Assembly (NCBI RefSeq): GCF_013204795.1
Contig: NZ_JABMKW010000017.1
Coordinates: forward strand, 620,001-684,000
Direction of reading: 5' to 3'
From: Pedobacter panaciterrae
GTDB taxonomy: Bacteria; Bacteroidota; Bacteroidia; Sphingobacteriales; Sphingobacteriaceae
Length of the DNA: 64,000 bases
Below the pieces are notes generated by a model that was given only the letters and a program-made list of their open reading frames with translations, ran no database searches and had not been told where the DNA came from. Positions 14,965 through 24,066 of this stretch are shown here, piece after piece (the stretch's first letter is position 1; the number at the start of each line of letters is the position of its first letter). A program made the position numbers and the translations under genes.

Positions 14965-17808
14965 TTAAAGTCCCATTTCTTTTTTCAAAAACTTACCGGT
15001 AAGGCTTATTGGGTTTTGAATTAATCCTTCTGGTGTGCCCTCAAAGATAATTCTGCCTCCACCTATACCGCCTTCTTCACCAAGGTCAATAACCCAGTCG
15101 GCAACTTTTACAACATCCAGGTTATGTTCAATAACAAGTACTGTATTTCCCTTTTCAACCAATTCGTTTAGTACACCTAACAATACATTGATATCTTCAA
15201 AGTGCAAACCCGTAGTTGGTTCATCCAGAATGTAAAAAGTTCTTCCTGTATCTTTTTTAGAGAGTTCTGTAGCCAGTTTTACACGCTGCGCTTCTCCTCC
15301 CGATAAAGTTGTTGATGATTGCCCCAGGGTGATATATCCTAAACCAACATCTTTAAGTGTTTTAATTTTGCGATAAATAGAAGGCATGTTCTCAAAGAAG
15401 TCGCATGCCTCTTCTATACTCATGTCCAATACGTCGCTGATAGATTTACTTCTGTAACGTACTTCCAGCGTTTCGCGGTTATATCTTTTTCCTCCACACT
15501 CTTCACATGGCACCTGTACATCTGGCAGGAAGTTCATCTCTATAACCTTCATTCCTCCACCCTGACAGGTTTCGCAACGCCCCCCCTTTACATTGAAAGA
15601 GAAGCGGCCAGGCTTATAGCCTCTTATCTTGGCTTCAGGCAGCTGAACGTACAGATTTCTGATATCTGAAAATACACCTGTATAGGTGGATGGATTAGAA
15701 CGTGGCGTACGACCAATAGGTGCCTGATCTATTTCGATTACTTTATCTATTTCTTTTAAGCCGTTAATCCTTTCGTACGGAAGCGGATGTTTTTTTGCTC
15801 TAAAGAAGTGATGGTTTAATATGGGATACAGTGTTTCAGTAATTAAACTTGATTTGCCACTGCCAGATACTCCGGTAACTGCTATAAACTTGCCTAATGG
15901 AAAATCAACCGAAACATCTTTTAAATTGTGGCCGCTTGCCTTAATGATGGAAAGCTTGTGTCCATTTCCTTTTCTGCGTTTGGCAGGCACCTCTATCCCC
16001 TTTTTACCATTTAGATAAGCGGCAGTTAAGGTATCCGATTTCAGGATTTGAGCTGGTGTTCCCTGCGCAACAATTTGGCCACCATGGGCTCCTGCAGCAG
16101 GGCCTACATCAATTACATGATCTGCTTCCAGAATCATGTCCTTATCGTGTTCAACAACCAACACCGTATTACCAAGATCCCTAAGATTTTTAAGGGCTCC
16201 TATTAAACGCTCATTATCACGCTGATGCAAACCAATACTAGGCTCGTCCAGAATATACATTACATTCATTAACTGCGACCCGATTTGGGTAGCTAACCTG
16301 ATTCTTTGTGCCTCACCGCCAGAAAGTGTACGTGCAGTACGATCTAACGACAGGTAATTTAAACCAACATCTGTAAGGAAGCCTAATCTGGCGCGTATCT
16401 CTTTAAGAATTTCTTTGGCAATAATGTTTTGCCGCTCGGTAAGTCTGCTCTCTACATCTACATACCAGTTTTTAAGGCTGATGATGTCCATTTCGGCAAG
16501 CTCAAATATGTTCTTACCATCAATTTTAAAGTTCAGGCTCTCTTTCTTTAAACGCGCGCCATTACATACAGGGCAGGTTTTTAGTTTCCGGAAGCTCTCC
16601 ATATCATCAACTCCTCCCTCACCCTTCCGCTCTTGCTGCTCTTCTAACAGCTTAATAATTCCATCAAATGAGATTTGATAGTTCTGAACGTTCCATTTAT
16701 TATACTCTACGGCTACACTTAATAATTCGTGAGTACCATTTAGAAGAATATTAATATTCTCTTCTCCAAGTTTTTCAAGTGGAGTTGAAAGCGAGAAATT
16801 ATATTTTTTTGCAAGTGCCTTTAAAACCTGAAATACCCATACTTCCCGGTATTCGCCTAACGGGGCTAATCCTCCATTTAGAATACTTAGTTTAGGATTC
16901 GGCATCACCGACTCTTTATCAATTACAAATATGTATCCTAAGCCGTCGCAATTCTCGCAAGCTCCATAAGGAGAGTTAAAAGAAAAACTATTTGGCTGTG
17001 GCTCATCGTAAGAGATGCCCGTTGTTGGGCACATTAAAAAACGACTGAAATGAGACACATTGTTTGCCTTATCACTTATTTTGATGATTCCCTTTCCTAA
17101 ACGCATAGCGGTTTGGAGTGAATCCTGAAGTCGTTTTATATCTTTCCGGTCTATTACAAGCCTGTCTACAACAATTTCAATGTCGTGGATCTTGTACCTG
17201 TCAACCTGCATTTTAGGTGTAATATCCTGTATATCGCCATCGATACGCACTTTAACGTATCCTTGTTTACGGATTTGTTCAAAAAGTTCCCGGTAGTGGC
17301 CCTTACGACCTTTAACAACGGGTGCCAGGATATTTACCGGCATGTCATCAAACTTATTGAATATGTTATTAAGGATCTGATCTTCGCTCATACGCTCCAT
17401 CTTCTCACCTGTATTGTAAGAAAAGGCATCAGCTGCGCGGGCATAAAGTAAACGCATAAAATCATAGATCTCAGTAATTGTTCCTACAGTAGATCTTGGG
17501 TTCTTACTTGTCGTTTTTTGTTCAATTGCAATAACCGGACTTAAGCCCGAGACTTTATCTACATCAGGTCTTTCCATCCCCCCCATAAACTGGCGCGAAT
17601 AGGCACTAAAGGTTTCCATATACCTCCGTTGTCCCTCGGCATAAATGGTATCAAATGCCAACGAGGACTTGCCGCTTCCACTTAAGCCTGTAATTACAAC
17701 AAGCTTATTTCTGGGAAAGGAAACATCTATATTTTTAAGGTTATGCACCCTGGCACCATACACTTCTACATCTTTTTGCTCGCCCAGGTCAATGGTATTT
17801 TTGCTCAT
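14965..17808 (-). CDS. uvrA: excinuclease ABC subunit A
   Basis: 947 aa, full length. Damage-recognition ATPase of nucleotide excision repair. The two ABC modules have Walker A sites GLSGSGKSSLAF and GVSGSGKSSLI, two LSGGEAQR signatures, and Walker B ILDEPSIGLH and ILDEPTTGLH. Zinc-binding Cys groups appear in ACENCDGLG, CPVCNGARL, and CETCQGG..CEECGGKR. The downstream dehydratase gene follows after 4 nt. Confidence 0.97.
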   Translation of the reverse strand: MSKNTIDLGEQKDVEVYGARVHNLKNIDVSFPRNKLVVITGLSGSGKSSLAFDTIYAEGQRRYMETFSAYSRQFMGGMERPDVDKVSGLSPVIAIEQKTTSKNPRSTVGTITEIYDFMRLLYARAADAFSYNTGEKMERMSEDQILNNIFNKFDDMPVNILAPVVKGRKGHYRELFEQIRKQGYVKVRIDGDIQDITPKMQVDRYKIHDIEIVVDRLVIDRKDIKRLQDSLQTAMRLGKGIIKISDKANNVSHFSRFLMCPTTGISYDEPQPNSFSFNSPYGACENCDGLGYIFVIDKESVMPNPKLSILNGGLAPLGEYREVWVFQVLKALAKKYNFSLSTPLEKLGEENINILLNGTHELLSVAVEYNKWNVQNYQISFDGIIKLLEEQQERKGEGGVDDMESFRKLKTCPVCNGARLKKESLNFKIDGKNIFELAEMDIISLKNWYVDVESRLTERQNIIAKEILKEIRARLGFLTDVGLNYLSLDRTARTLSGGEAQRIRLATQIGSQLMNVMYILDEPSIGLHQRDNERLIGALKNLRDLGNTVLVVEHDKDMILEADHVIDVGPAAGAHGGQIVAQGTPAQILKSDTLTAAYLNGKKGIEVPAKRRKGNGHKLSIIKASGHNLKDVSVDFPLGKFIAVTGVSGSGKSSLITETLYPILNHHFFRAKKHPLPYERINGLKEIDKVIEIDQAPIGRTPRSNPSTYTGVFSDIRNLYVQLPEAKIRGYKPGRFSFNVKGGRCETCQGGGMKVIEMNFLPDVQVPCEECGGKRYNRETLEVRYRSKSISDVLDMSIEEACDFFENMPSIYRKIKTLKDVGLGYITLGQSSTTLSGGEAQRVKLATELSKKDTGRTFYILDEPTTGLHFEDINVLLGVLNELVEKGNTVLVIEHNLDVVKVADWVIDLGEEGGIGGGRIIFEGTPEGLIQNPISLTGKFLKKEMGL

Positions 17809-17898
17809 ATATATATTAAAAACAATATGGATATCTGATGATTAAGATAACAATTTTAAAGGCACAAAGGTAAGCCATTATAAGGAAAGATTATCTAT

Positions 17899-18954
17899 TT
17901 ACCAAACTATGGTTGTGTCATTTTCTGTAGGATGGCCTGTACAGACCAGCACCCTGCCCGCCGCAATTTCATCATCCATTAAAATTTCGTTATAATCCAT
18001 ACGTACACCGCCTTTGACGCAATTTGCAGTACATGTACTGCAGATTCCAGCCTTACAACTGTACGGCACATCTATATTTTGTTCAAGAGCGGCATTAAGT
18101 ATCGTCTTATTATAGGGCACCGAAAGTCTGTATTCCTGCCCTCTAAGGTTCAAAACCACAGAGTAGGTATTTGTATCTTTTACTTCCTTTTCCGTAGTAT
18201 CGTCTTCATCTACTTCATCCTCCGGCATTACAAAAGTTTCTCTTTTGATCTGACTGATATCGAATCCCAGGTTAAGCAGGGTAATGCGGCAGGTAACCAT
18301 ATAGTCTATTGGCCCGCAGGTATAGAATAAAGCGTCTCTTTCATTAAACTCCATGTATTCCTTAACTATTTTTTCTATAAGAAACACATTTAACCTGGCC
18401 ATCATCAGATTCTGCGATTGGCTTGATACGTAAATAATCTTAAACCTATCGGGATAGTTTTTCTCCAGCTCATTAAGCTCATCGTAAAAAAGTGTTTCAG
18501 CTGGCGAGCGACTACTATATATAAGGATGAGCTTCGAACGGCTTTCTTTTACCAGAGCCGTTTTAATAATAGCGAAAAGCGGTGTAATACCTACCCCTGC
18601 GCCAAAAAGGAAAACAGTTCTTTTTAGCTCATCTTGCGGCGGGTAAGTAAACAAACCATTGGGTTGCATAGCATACAAGATATCTCCAACTGCTGTTCTA
18701 TGATGCAATAGTCTCGATATTTCACCGTTTTCTACCCGTTTTATAGCAATAGCAAGTGGTTCATCAACATCAGGAGAACTACATAGAGAATACGACCTCC
18801 TAAGCGCTCTTCCTTGAATATCAAAAACTAATGTTAAAAATTGGCCGGCTAAGTATTTTGGTTTTAATCCATCCAAAACATCGAATGTAAGAACCAGTGT
18901 TTCCCCCGGCCCATACTTCATATTTTGTATACGCAATTTCATCGCTCCCATCAT
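17899..18954 (-). CDS. ferredoxin-NADP reductase-like oxidoreductase with C-terminal 2Fe-2S domain (PaaE type)
   Basis: 351 aa. The FAD-binding beta-barrel has RRSYSLCSSP; the NAD(P) domain has VFLFGAGVGITPLFAIIKTAL and FYTCGPIDYM; an acidic linker (EDEVDEDDTTEKE) leads to a plant-type ferredoxin domain with CKAGICSTCTANC and a fourth Cys in VLVCTGHP. This order is that of PaaE/phenol hydroxylase-type reductases, which pass electrons to an oxygenase; no oxygenase is next to it. Start could be codon 1 or the Met at codon 5. Confidence 0.88.
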   Translation of the reverse strand: MMGAMKLRIQNMKYGPGETLVLTFDVLDGLKPKYLAGQFLTLVFDIQGRALRRSYSLCSSPDVDEPLAIAIKRVENGEISRLLHHRTAVGDILYAMQPNGLFTYPPQDELKRTVFLFGAGVGITPLFAIIKTALVKESRSKLILIYSSRSPAETLFYDELNELEKNYPDRFKIIYVSSQSQNLMMARLNVFLIEKIVKEYMEFNERDALFYTCGPIDYMVTCRITLLNLGFDISQIKRETFVMPEDEVDEDDTTEKEVKDTNTYSVVLNLRGQEYRLSVPYNKTILNAALEQNIDVPYSCKAGICSTCTANCVKGGVRMDYNEILMDDEIAAGRVLVCTGHPTENDTTIVW

Positions 18955-18982
18955 AGGGCAGTAAATTAGTAATTTTCATATA

Positions 18983-19018
18983 AAACAAAAAGCCGTTCCA
19001 ATAATTTGGAACGGCTTT
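18983..19018 (-). terminator. Rho-independent terminator of the transglycosylase gene
   Basis: On the minus strand AAAGCCGTTCCA pairs perfectly with TGGAACGGCTTT around 6 nt, followed by TTGTTTTA. It lies 27 nt beyond the stop at 19046. Confidence 0.88.
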
Positions 19019-19045
19019 CCCCATTTGCACGTGTCTTTTCTCTTT

Positions 19046-19834
19046 CTAATTTATAGAACTTTGGGCATTACCCCCGTTCAAAGCTAATAATGCTCTTGGA
19101 GCTCTATAGCCATGACGAACAGGATCTTCCACTATCTCTTTCATGGAAATCAATTTATAAACATAACCGCCTGTTTCACGGTTTAATTTCATTTTGAAAT
19201 AATTATCCTGATTTTGTCTGTCTATTTGTCTTCTCATGTGGCCATCACCTACATTATAGGCTGCTGCCACAAGCGTCCAGCTATCAAAAATACCATAAAG
19301 CTCTTTGATGTATTTAGCCGCTGCTATAGTTGATTTACGTAAATTCTGACGCTCATCTACTCTTGAGTTAACTTTTAAACCGTATGTACGGGCAGTTGCA
19401 GGCATAAATTGCCAAAACCCTGAGGCACCTTTTGGTGACACACCCGCTTTTAATCCTGATTCTACTAAAGGAACATATTTAAAATCCTCTGGAATGCCGT
19501 AAGCGGCAAGGATTGGTTCTATCACAGGAAACCATTCTGCCGCTTTTCTATGCAGGCGATTGGTCTGTAAATTGTCGAAGCTAAATTCTGCTAGAATTCT
19601 CTTCATTTTGCGTTCCACTTTGGCATCCCCTAGTGGTAGTGTTTCTTCTGCGAAACTCAATTTAGCCATCAGAGATAATGGCTTTTCATTTTGTGTTACT
19701 GTTGTATCTTTTTTTGTTGTTTTTTCTTCTTTTGAAAGACTTTTTGCTGCTTGGGGCATGTTGTAAGCAAACACTTTTGCCATAACCAGTAATGAAATTA
19801 TTACCGTACATGTTATTATGTGTTTCTTTATCAT
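19046..19834 (-). CDS. lytic transglycosylase (SLT domain)
   Basis: 262 aa. The signal peptide (MIKKHIITCTVIISLLVMAKVFA) is followed by a Lys/Thr-rich linker and an SLT goose-lysozyme-like domain with VPLVESGLKAGVSPKGASGFWQFMPATARTYGL (catalytic Glu in ESG) and VAAAYNVGDG. It cleaves peptidoglycan to 1,6-anhydro products in the periplasm; the family is MltD/Slt-like without LysM repeats. The start is fixed: the promoter -7 element overlaps a more upstream ATG, and the ATG at 19834 is preceded by AAAGGAGGAAA. Confidence 0.92.
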   Translation of the reverse strand: MIKKHIITCTVIISLLVMAKVFAYNMPQAAKSLSKEEKTTKKDTTVTQNEKPLSLMAKLSFAEETLPLGDAKVERKMKRILAEFSFDNLQTNRLHRKAAEWFPVIEPILAAYGIPEDFKYVPLVESGLKAGVSPKGASGFWQFMPATARTYGLKVNSRVDERQNLRKSTIAAAKYIKELYGIFDSWTLVAAAYNVGDGHMRRQIDRQNQDNYFKMKLNRETGGYVYKLISMKEIVEDPVRHGYRAPRALLALNGGNAQSSIN

Positions 19835-19843
19835 TTTCCTCCT
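19835..19843 (-). promoter_or_regulatory. strong Shine-Dalgarno site of the transglycosylase gene
   Basis: AGGAGG (minus strand, 19838-19843) 3 nt before the ATG at 19834, inside an A-rich run. Strong SD sequences are rare in Bacteroidota, which mostly lack them, so this one stands out and supports the start choice. Confidence 0.6.
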
Positions 19844-19871
19844 TTTTTTGGTTAATAATATAAAACGCCTG

Positions 19872-19902
19872 CAAACATACAACATATTGACCTAATTATC
19901 AA
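19872..19902 (-). promoter_or_regulatory. promoter of the transglycosylase gene
   Basis: Minus strand TTG (19900-19902), 20-nt spacer, TATGTTTG (19872-19879). Transcription would begin downstream of the upstream ATG at 19885, ruling that codon out. Confidence 0.68.
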
Positions 19903-20098
19903 GCTTTTATGAAAAACACTTCCAAAATCAAGGTTTAAACTGCCGTGAGGCTAGATTTTTTTGGTTCAGGTTACGCAAGAGAAAAAATGCGAAAAACTAA
20001 GCATTTTCGATTCCAAAACCAGTCAGTAAAACCTCCAAAACCAACCTATAAAGGAGCTCCGCATTTTCTGAAATATTACGGTTTATCTACACTTAAAA

Positions 20099-20129
20099 TT
20101 GTGAATTAGAGCAATTTTAAGTAAGTTTG
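20099..20129 (+). promoter_or_regulatory. promoter of the pseudouridine synthase gene
   Basis: TTG (20099-20101), 20-nt spacer, TAAGTTTG (20122-20129), 33 nt before the ATG. Confidence 0.62.
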
Positions 20130-20162
20130 CACCCGCATAAATTATGCGGTTAAAAGCGTATC

Positions 20163-21632
20163 ATGATAAAAAACAACAACAGGAACAGTCGGGATGACAA
20201 GTCCAAACCGGGAAACCGAAGCACAACTGGCAAAAGACCAAGTGGAACAGAGAGTTCTTACAAAGGAAAAAGCAAGTTTGATGATAGAGAAGGAAAAGAT
20301 AATAAATTTGGTGCGTCGAAAGACTTTAAGCCAAGAACACCAAGAGACGGAGACAGCAACAGAGATTATAAGCCAAGAGAGGGCGACAGAAAGGATTTTA
20401 AACCTAGAGGAGGAAAAGACGGAGACTCTAGAGGCTTTAAACCAAGAACTGAGAACGACTCAAAAGATTTCAAATCAAGAGGCCCAAGAACATCGGGTAG
20501 TGATTTCAAACCAAGAACACCAAGGGATGGTGATTCAAAAGGATTTGCCCCTAGAGGTACAGCAGGTAAAGACTTTAAGCCAAGAACACCAAGAGACGGA
20601 GACAACAGAGACTACAAGCCAAGAGCTTATAAAGAAGGTAGCTCAAGAGAAACTCCTCCAGGCGAAAAAACTCGCAGTTACATAAAGAAAGATAATTTTA
20701 GTCCTGCTGGCGATAAGCCTTTCAGGAAGTTCGATGATAAAAAAGGACAATCGTCTAGAAGTACTGACAGCAGACCATTCAGAAAAAGAGAAGGAGATGG
20801 CGCGAAATCTGACTTTCAATCTCGCCCTGATCGTGCAGAGCGCGGCGGACGTCCAGAACGTTTCGATAAAGAAACGGTTATGCGCAGCAGGAAATCTCCT
20901 GTTATAAAAGATGACGGCTTAATCCGTTTAAACAGATACATCGCAAATTCAGGAATTTGTTCCCGTCGTAAAGCCGATGAGCTTATTGCTGCCGGCGTAG
21001 TTTCTGTTAATGGAGTAGTTGTTTCTGAATTAGGTCAGAAAGTTGATCCTTCGAAAGATGAGATCCGCTATAATGGTGAATTGTTAAAACGTGAGAAAAA
21101 GGTTTATGTGCTTTTAAACAAACCTAAAGATTACATCACCACTACTGATGATCCACAAGAACGCAGAACTGTGATGCAACTTGTTGAAAAAGCAAGTAGA
21201 GAACGTATTTATCCTGTTGGAAGATTAGATCGCAATACTACTGGTTTGTTATTAATGACAAACGATGGTGATCTTGCCGACAAACTATCTCACCCTAAAA
21301 ATGGCATTACAAAAATCTATCACGTTGAATTAAGCAGGAGTTTAAGTCAGGGCGATTTGAATAAAATTCAGTTTGGGATTGAACTTGAAGATGGTATAAT
21401 TAAACCAGATTCAGTATCTTACGTTGCCGGTGGCACCAAACGCGAGGTTGGTATCCAGATCCATAGTGGTAAAAACAGAATTGTGCGCAGGATTTTTGAA
21501 CACCTGGGCTACGATGTTGTTAAACTGGATAGAGTTGTTTATGGTAATTTAACCAAGAAGGATCTTCCACGTGGAAGATGGCGTTTCCTTGAAGAACATG
21601 AATTAATCCAGATCAAACATCTGATTAAATAA
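20163..21632 (+). CDS. RsuA/RluB-family pseudouridine synthase with long disordered N-terminal repeat region
   Basis: 489 aa. Residues 1-250 are Lys/Arg/Asp/Gly-rich low-complexity sequence with FKPRTPRDGD at 55-64, 115-124 and 138-147 and many variants (DYKPRE, FKPRGG, FAPRG). An S4 RNA-binding domain follows (253-300, LIRLNRYIANSGICSRRKADELI), then the synthase domain with NKPKDYITTT and GRLDRNTTGLLL (catalytic Asp near 356). It should isomerise a uridine in rRNA. RNA-chaperone-like tails of this type are common on Bacteroidota RluB homologues; RluB versus RluF/RsuA cannot be settled here. The lactonase gene follows after 7 nt. Confidence 0.92.
   Translation: MIKNNNRNSRDDKSKPGNRSTTGKRPSGTESSYKGKSKFDDREGKDNKFGASKDFKPRTPRDGDSNRDYKPREGDRKDFKPRGGKDGDSRGFKPRTENDSKDFKSRGPRTSGSDFKPRTPRDGDSKGFAPRGTAGKDFKPRTPRDGDNRDYKPRAYKEGSSRETPPGEKTRSYIKKDNFSPAGDKPFRKFDDKKGQSSRSTDSRPFRKREGDGAKSDFQSRPDRAERGGRPERFDKETVMRSRKSPVIKDDGLIRLNRYIANSGICSRRKADELIAAGVVSVNGVVVSELGQKVDPSKDEIRYNGELLKREKKVYVLLNKPKDYITTTDDPQERRTVMQLVEKASRERIYPVGRLDRNTTGLLLMTNDGDLADKLSHPKNGITKIYHVELSRSLSQGDLNKIQFGIELEDGIIKPDSVSYVAGGTKREVGIQIHSGKNRIVRRIFEHLGYDVVKLDRVVYGNLTKKDLPRGRWRFLEEHELIQIKHLIK
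20310..20630 (+). repeat. in-frame repeats encoding FKPRTPRDGD-like units
   Basis: Imperfect 27-30 nt units (core TTTAAGCCAAGAACACCAAG) recur within the pseudouridine synthase gene, in multiples of 3. They keep several frames open at once and are a likely site of length variation by slippage. Confidence 0.75.
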
Positions 21633-21639
21633 TTTAAAC

Positions 21640-22752
21640 ATGAGAAAATCTTTCCTTTTACCCATTATCCTTTTAGCGATGCAAAGTTGTGCACAGAAAA
21701 ATGATTACAATTTAATAATTGGAACATATACCAATACGGGTAAGAGCGAAGGAATTTATACTTATGATTTTGACACCAATACTGGTGAATCTAAACAGTT
21801 AAGTGTTACAAAAGGTGTTGAAAACCCAAGTTACCTTACCTTAAGTGCAGATAACAAATTTGTTTACGCTGTAAACGAAACTGGAAAAACAAGCGCGGTA
21901 AGCGCATTTAGTTTTGACGCTGCAAAAGGTGACCTTAAGTTTTTAAACAAACAGGCTACGAATGGTGATGATCCTTGTTATATTGTTGCCGATGAGAAAA
22001 ATGTAATCTCTGCCAATTATTCTGGAGGTAATGCTTCTGTTTTCGGCATTGAAAGCAATGGCTCATTGGGTGCATTAAAACAAATTGTTCAGCACTCTGG
22101 AAAAAGCGTTAATAAAGACAGACAAAATAGTCCTCATGTGCACATGGCGTTTTTTACACCAGATCATAAATATTTAATTATTAATGACCTTGGAACAGAT
22201 AAGGTTTACTTATATAATTACAATATCAATGGTACTAATGATGTTCTTACTCCTCATGATAGCGTAGCAATAACACCCGGTGCCGGACCAAGACACATCA
22301 CCTTTAGTAAAGATGGTAAGTACGCGTACCTGATTCACGAAATGGATGCCGGAATAACAGTTTTTAGCTATACTAACGGATCACTAGAAAAAATACAGGA
22401 AACTAAAATAACTGAAGAGGGGTTTAGCGGGGAAAATGGTGCGGCAGATATTCATATCTCTCCGGATGGCAAATTCTTATATGCAACTAACAGAGGAAGC
22501 GAAAACAACATCACTTTCTTTGCTATTGAAAAAGGAGGCTTGCTGAGCAAAAGAGGTCAAATCAGCACTTTGGGTAAAGGTCCAAGAAATTTTTCGATTG
22601 ATCCTACCGGAAAGTATCTGTTGGTTGCTCATCAGTATACAAACGATGTAGTGGTATTTGAACGCAATACACAAACCGGCGAATTAAAAGATACAGGAAA
22701 GAGAATTGCTGTTGGAGCTCCGGTTTGTTTGGTTTTTGCACCTAAGAAATAA
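21640..22752 (+). CDS. lactonase family protein (6-phosphogluconolactonase-like), lipoprotein
   Basis: 370 aa seven-bladed beta-propeller of the Pgl/YbhE type. The N-terminus MRKSFLLPIILLAMQSCAQ has a lipobox-like MQSC. Family segments: LIIGTYTNTGKSEGIYTYDFD, NPSYLTLSADNKFVYAVNE, SPHVHMAFFTPD, PGAGPRHITFSKDGKYAYLIHEM, AADIHISPDGKFLYATNRG and GKGPRNFSIDPTGKYLLVAHQ. The export signal means it is not the cytosolic pentose-phosphate enzyme; the real substrate is unknown. Confidence 0.88.
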   Translation: MRKSFLLPIILLAMQSCAQKNDYNLIIGTYTNTGKSEGIYTYDFDTNTGESKQLSVTKGVENPSYLTLSADNKFVYAVNETGKTSAVSAFSFDAAKGDLKFLNKQATNGDDPCYIVADEKNVISANYSGGNASVFGIESNGSLGALKQIVQHSGKSVNKDRQNSPHVHMAFFTPDHKYLIINDLGTDKVYLYNYNINGTNDVLTPHDSVAITPGAGPRHITFSKDGKYAYLIHEMDAGITVFSYTNGSLEKIQETKITEEGFSGENGAADIHISPDGKFLYATNRGSENNITFFAIEKGGLLSKRGQISTLGKGPRNFSIDPTGKYLLVAHQYTNDVVVFERNTQTGELKDTGKRIAVGAPVCLVFAPKK

Positions 22753-22759
22753 AATCATT

Positions 22760-22798
22760 AAAAGAGGGTGATCATTATTCATGATATACCCTCTTTTA
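22760..22798. terminator. bidirectional terminator between the lactonase gene and bshA
   Basis: AAAAGAGGGT...ATCAT pairs with ATGAT...ACCCTCTTTT, giving A-runs and T-runs on both flanks so it can serve both converging genes. Confidence 0.8.
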
Positions 22799-22823
22799 CT
22801 TTTCAAGCTACTTCTATAATTAA

Positions 22824-23969
22824 TTATACCGCTTTTAGTTTATGCTGCGCCTCAATAACCTTGTTATAATAGTTAATATAAGCTGGCAATATTTTCTTAA
22901 GATCAAAATCTTTCGCCCTTGTTAAAGCGTTTTCTTTGAACTGCTTTAATACATCATCATTTTCCAGGATATGAATTGCTTTTGAAGCCATATCATCAAT
23001 ATCACCAACATTACTCATATACCCGCAAAAGCCGTCAATATTTAATTCCGGTAATCCACCCGCATTTGAAGTAATAGCAGGGACTTTGCAAGCCATAGCT
23101 TCAAGTGCTGCCAAACCAAAACTCTCAGACTCTGAAGGCATTAGAAACAGATCAGAAACAGAAAGAATTTCTTCTATTGCATCTTGCTTTCCTAAGAATC
23201 GAACGTGTTCACAAATCCCAAGGTTTCTGCAAAGCTGTTCATCATATGCGCGTTCGGGCCCATCACCTACCATTAATAATTTTGAAGGAATTTTAGCCTG
23301 AATCTTTTGAAACATTCTAATCACGTCAGCCGTACGCTTTACTTTTCTAAAGTTCGAGGTATGAATTAATATACGTTCGTTGTTAGGGGCAATTGCTTTT
23401 TTAAAATGATCTTTTGGCTTTAAACTAAATCTCGAAAAATCAATGAAGTTCGGAATCACCTGAATTTCATTAGTAATTTCGAAATGCTTCTCTGTGTCAT
23501 CTTTTAAGCTTTGTGAAACAGTTGTAACCCCATCTGATTTGTTGATAGAAAAAGTAACTACCGGTTTATAGGTTGGATCTTTACCAACAAGTGTAATATC
23601 TGTACCGTGCAGCGTGGTTACAAATGGAATGTTAATGCCGTAAGTTTCTAAAATTTGCTTTGCCATAAACGCAGCGGATGCATGTGGAATTGCATAATGA
23701 ACATGCAAAATATCCAGTTTTTCGAAACGCACTACATCCACCAGTTTACTGGCCAATGCTGATTCGTAAGGTGCATAATCAAATAATGGATAATCTCTAA
23801 CTGATACTTCGTGATAGAATAAGTTTTCAGAGAAAAAGTCTAGCCTGGCTGGCTGACTATATGTGATGAAATGTACCTGATGACCTTCGTCGGCAAGCGC
23901 CTTGCCTAATTCAGTAGCAACTACACCACTACCTCCAAAAGTCGGGTAACAAACGATACCTATTTTCAT
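22824..23969 (-). CDS. bshA: N-acetyl-alpha-D-glucosaminyl L-malate synthase
   Basis: 381 aa GT4 glycosyltransferase, the first enzyme of bacillithiol synthesis (UDP-GlcNAc plus L-malate). Family-specific N-terminus MKIGIVCYPTFGGSGVVATELGKALA, then HVHYAIPHA, TTLHGTDITLVG, ISVSDLFLMPSESESFGLAALEAMAC and ITSNAGGLPEL. The ATG at 23969 is chosen over an upstream TTG. bshB and bshC are not in the window. Confidence 0.95.
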   Translation of the reverse strand: MKIGIVCYPTFGGSGVVATELGKALADEGHQVHFITYSQPARLDFFSENLFYHEVSVRDYPLFDYAPYESALASKLVDVVRFEKLDILHVHYAIPHASAAFMAKQILETYGINIPFVTTLHGTDITLVGKDPTYKPVVTFSINKSDGVTTVSQSLKDDTEKHFEITNEIQVIPNFIDFSRFSLKPKDHFKKAIAPNNERILIHTSNFRKVKRTADVIRMFQKIQAKIPSKLLMVGDGPERAYDEQLCRNLGICEHVRFLGKQDAIEEILSVSDLFLMPSESESFGLAALEAMACKVPAITSNAGGLPELNIDGFCGYMSNVGDIDDMASKAIHILENDDVLKQFKENALTRAKDFDLKKILPAYINYYNKVIEAQHKLKAV

Positions 23970-24066
23970 GAATATTTTTTTACGATGCAAAGTACACTAC
24001 TTAAATTGAGCTTTGTGTTAAACAATTGCAATTATTTAAGTTTTTGATCGGCTCAAAAGATTTGAT

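Noticed and set aside
20310..20630. Possible CRISPR array from regular repeats
   Set aside because: Repeats are imperfect, in frame, lack unique spacers of constant size, and encode a low-complexity protein segment.
20194..20685. A 163-codon frame overlapping the pseudouridine synthase, and a 79-codon antisense frame at 20366-20605
   Set aside because: Both arise because the in-frame repeats lack stops in several frames; their products are pure repeats (QEHQETET and SLGVLGLKSL types) without any domain.
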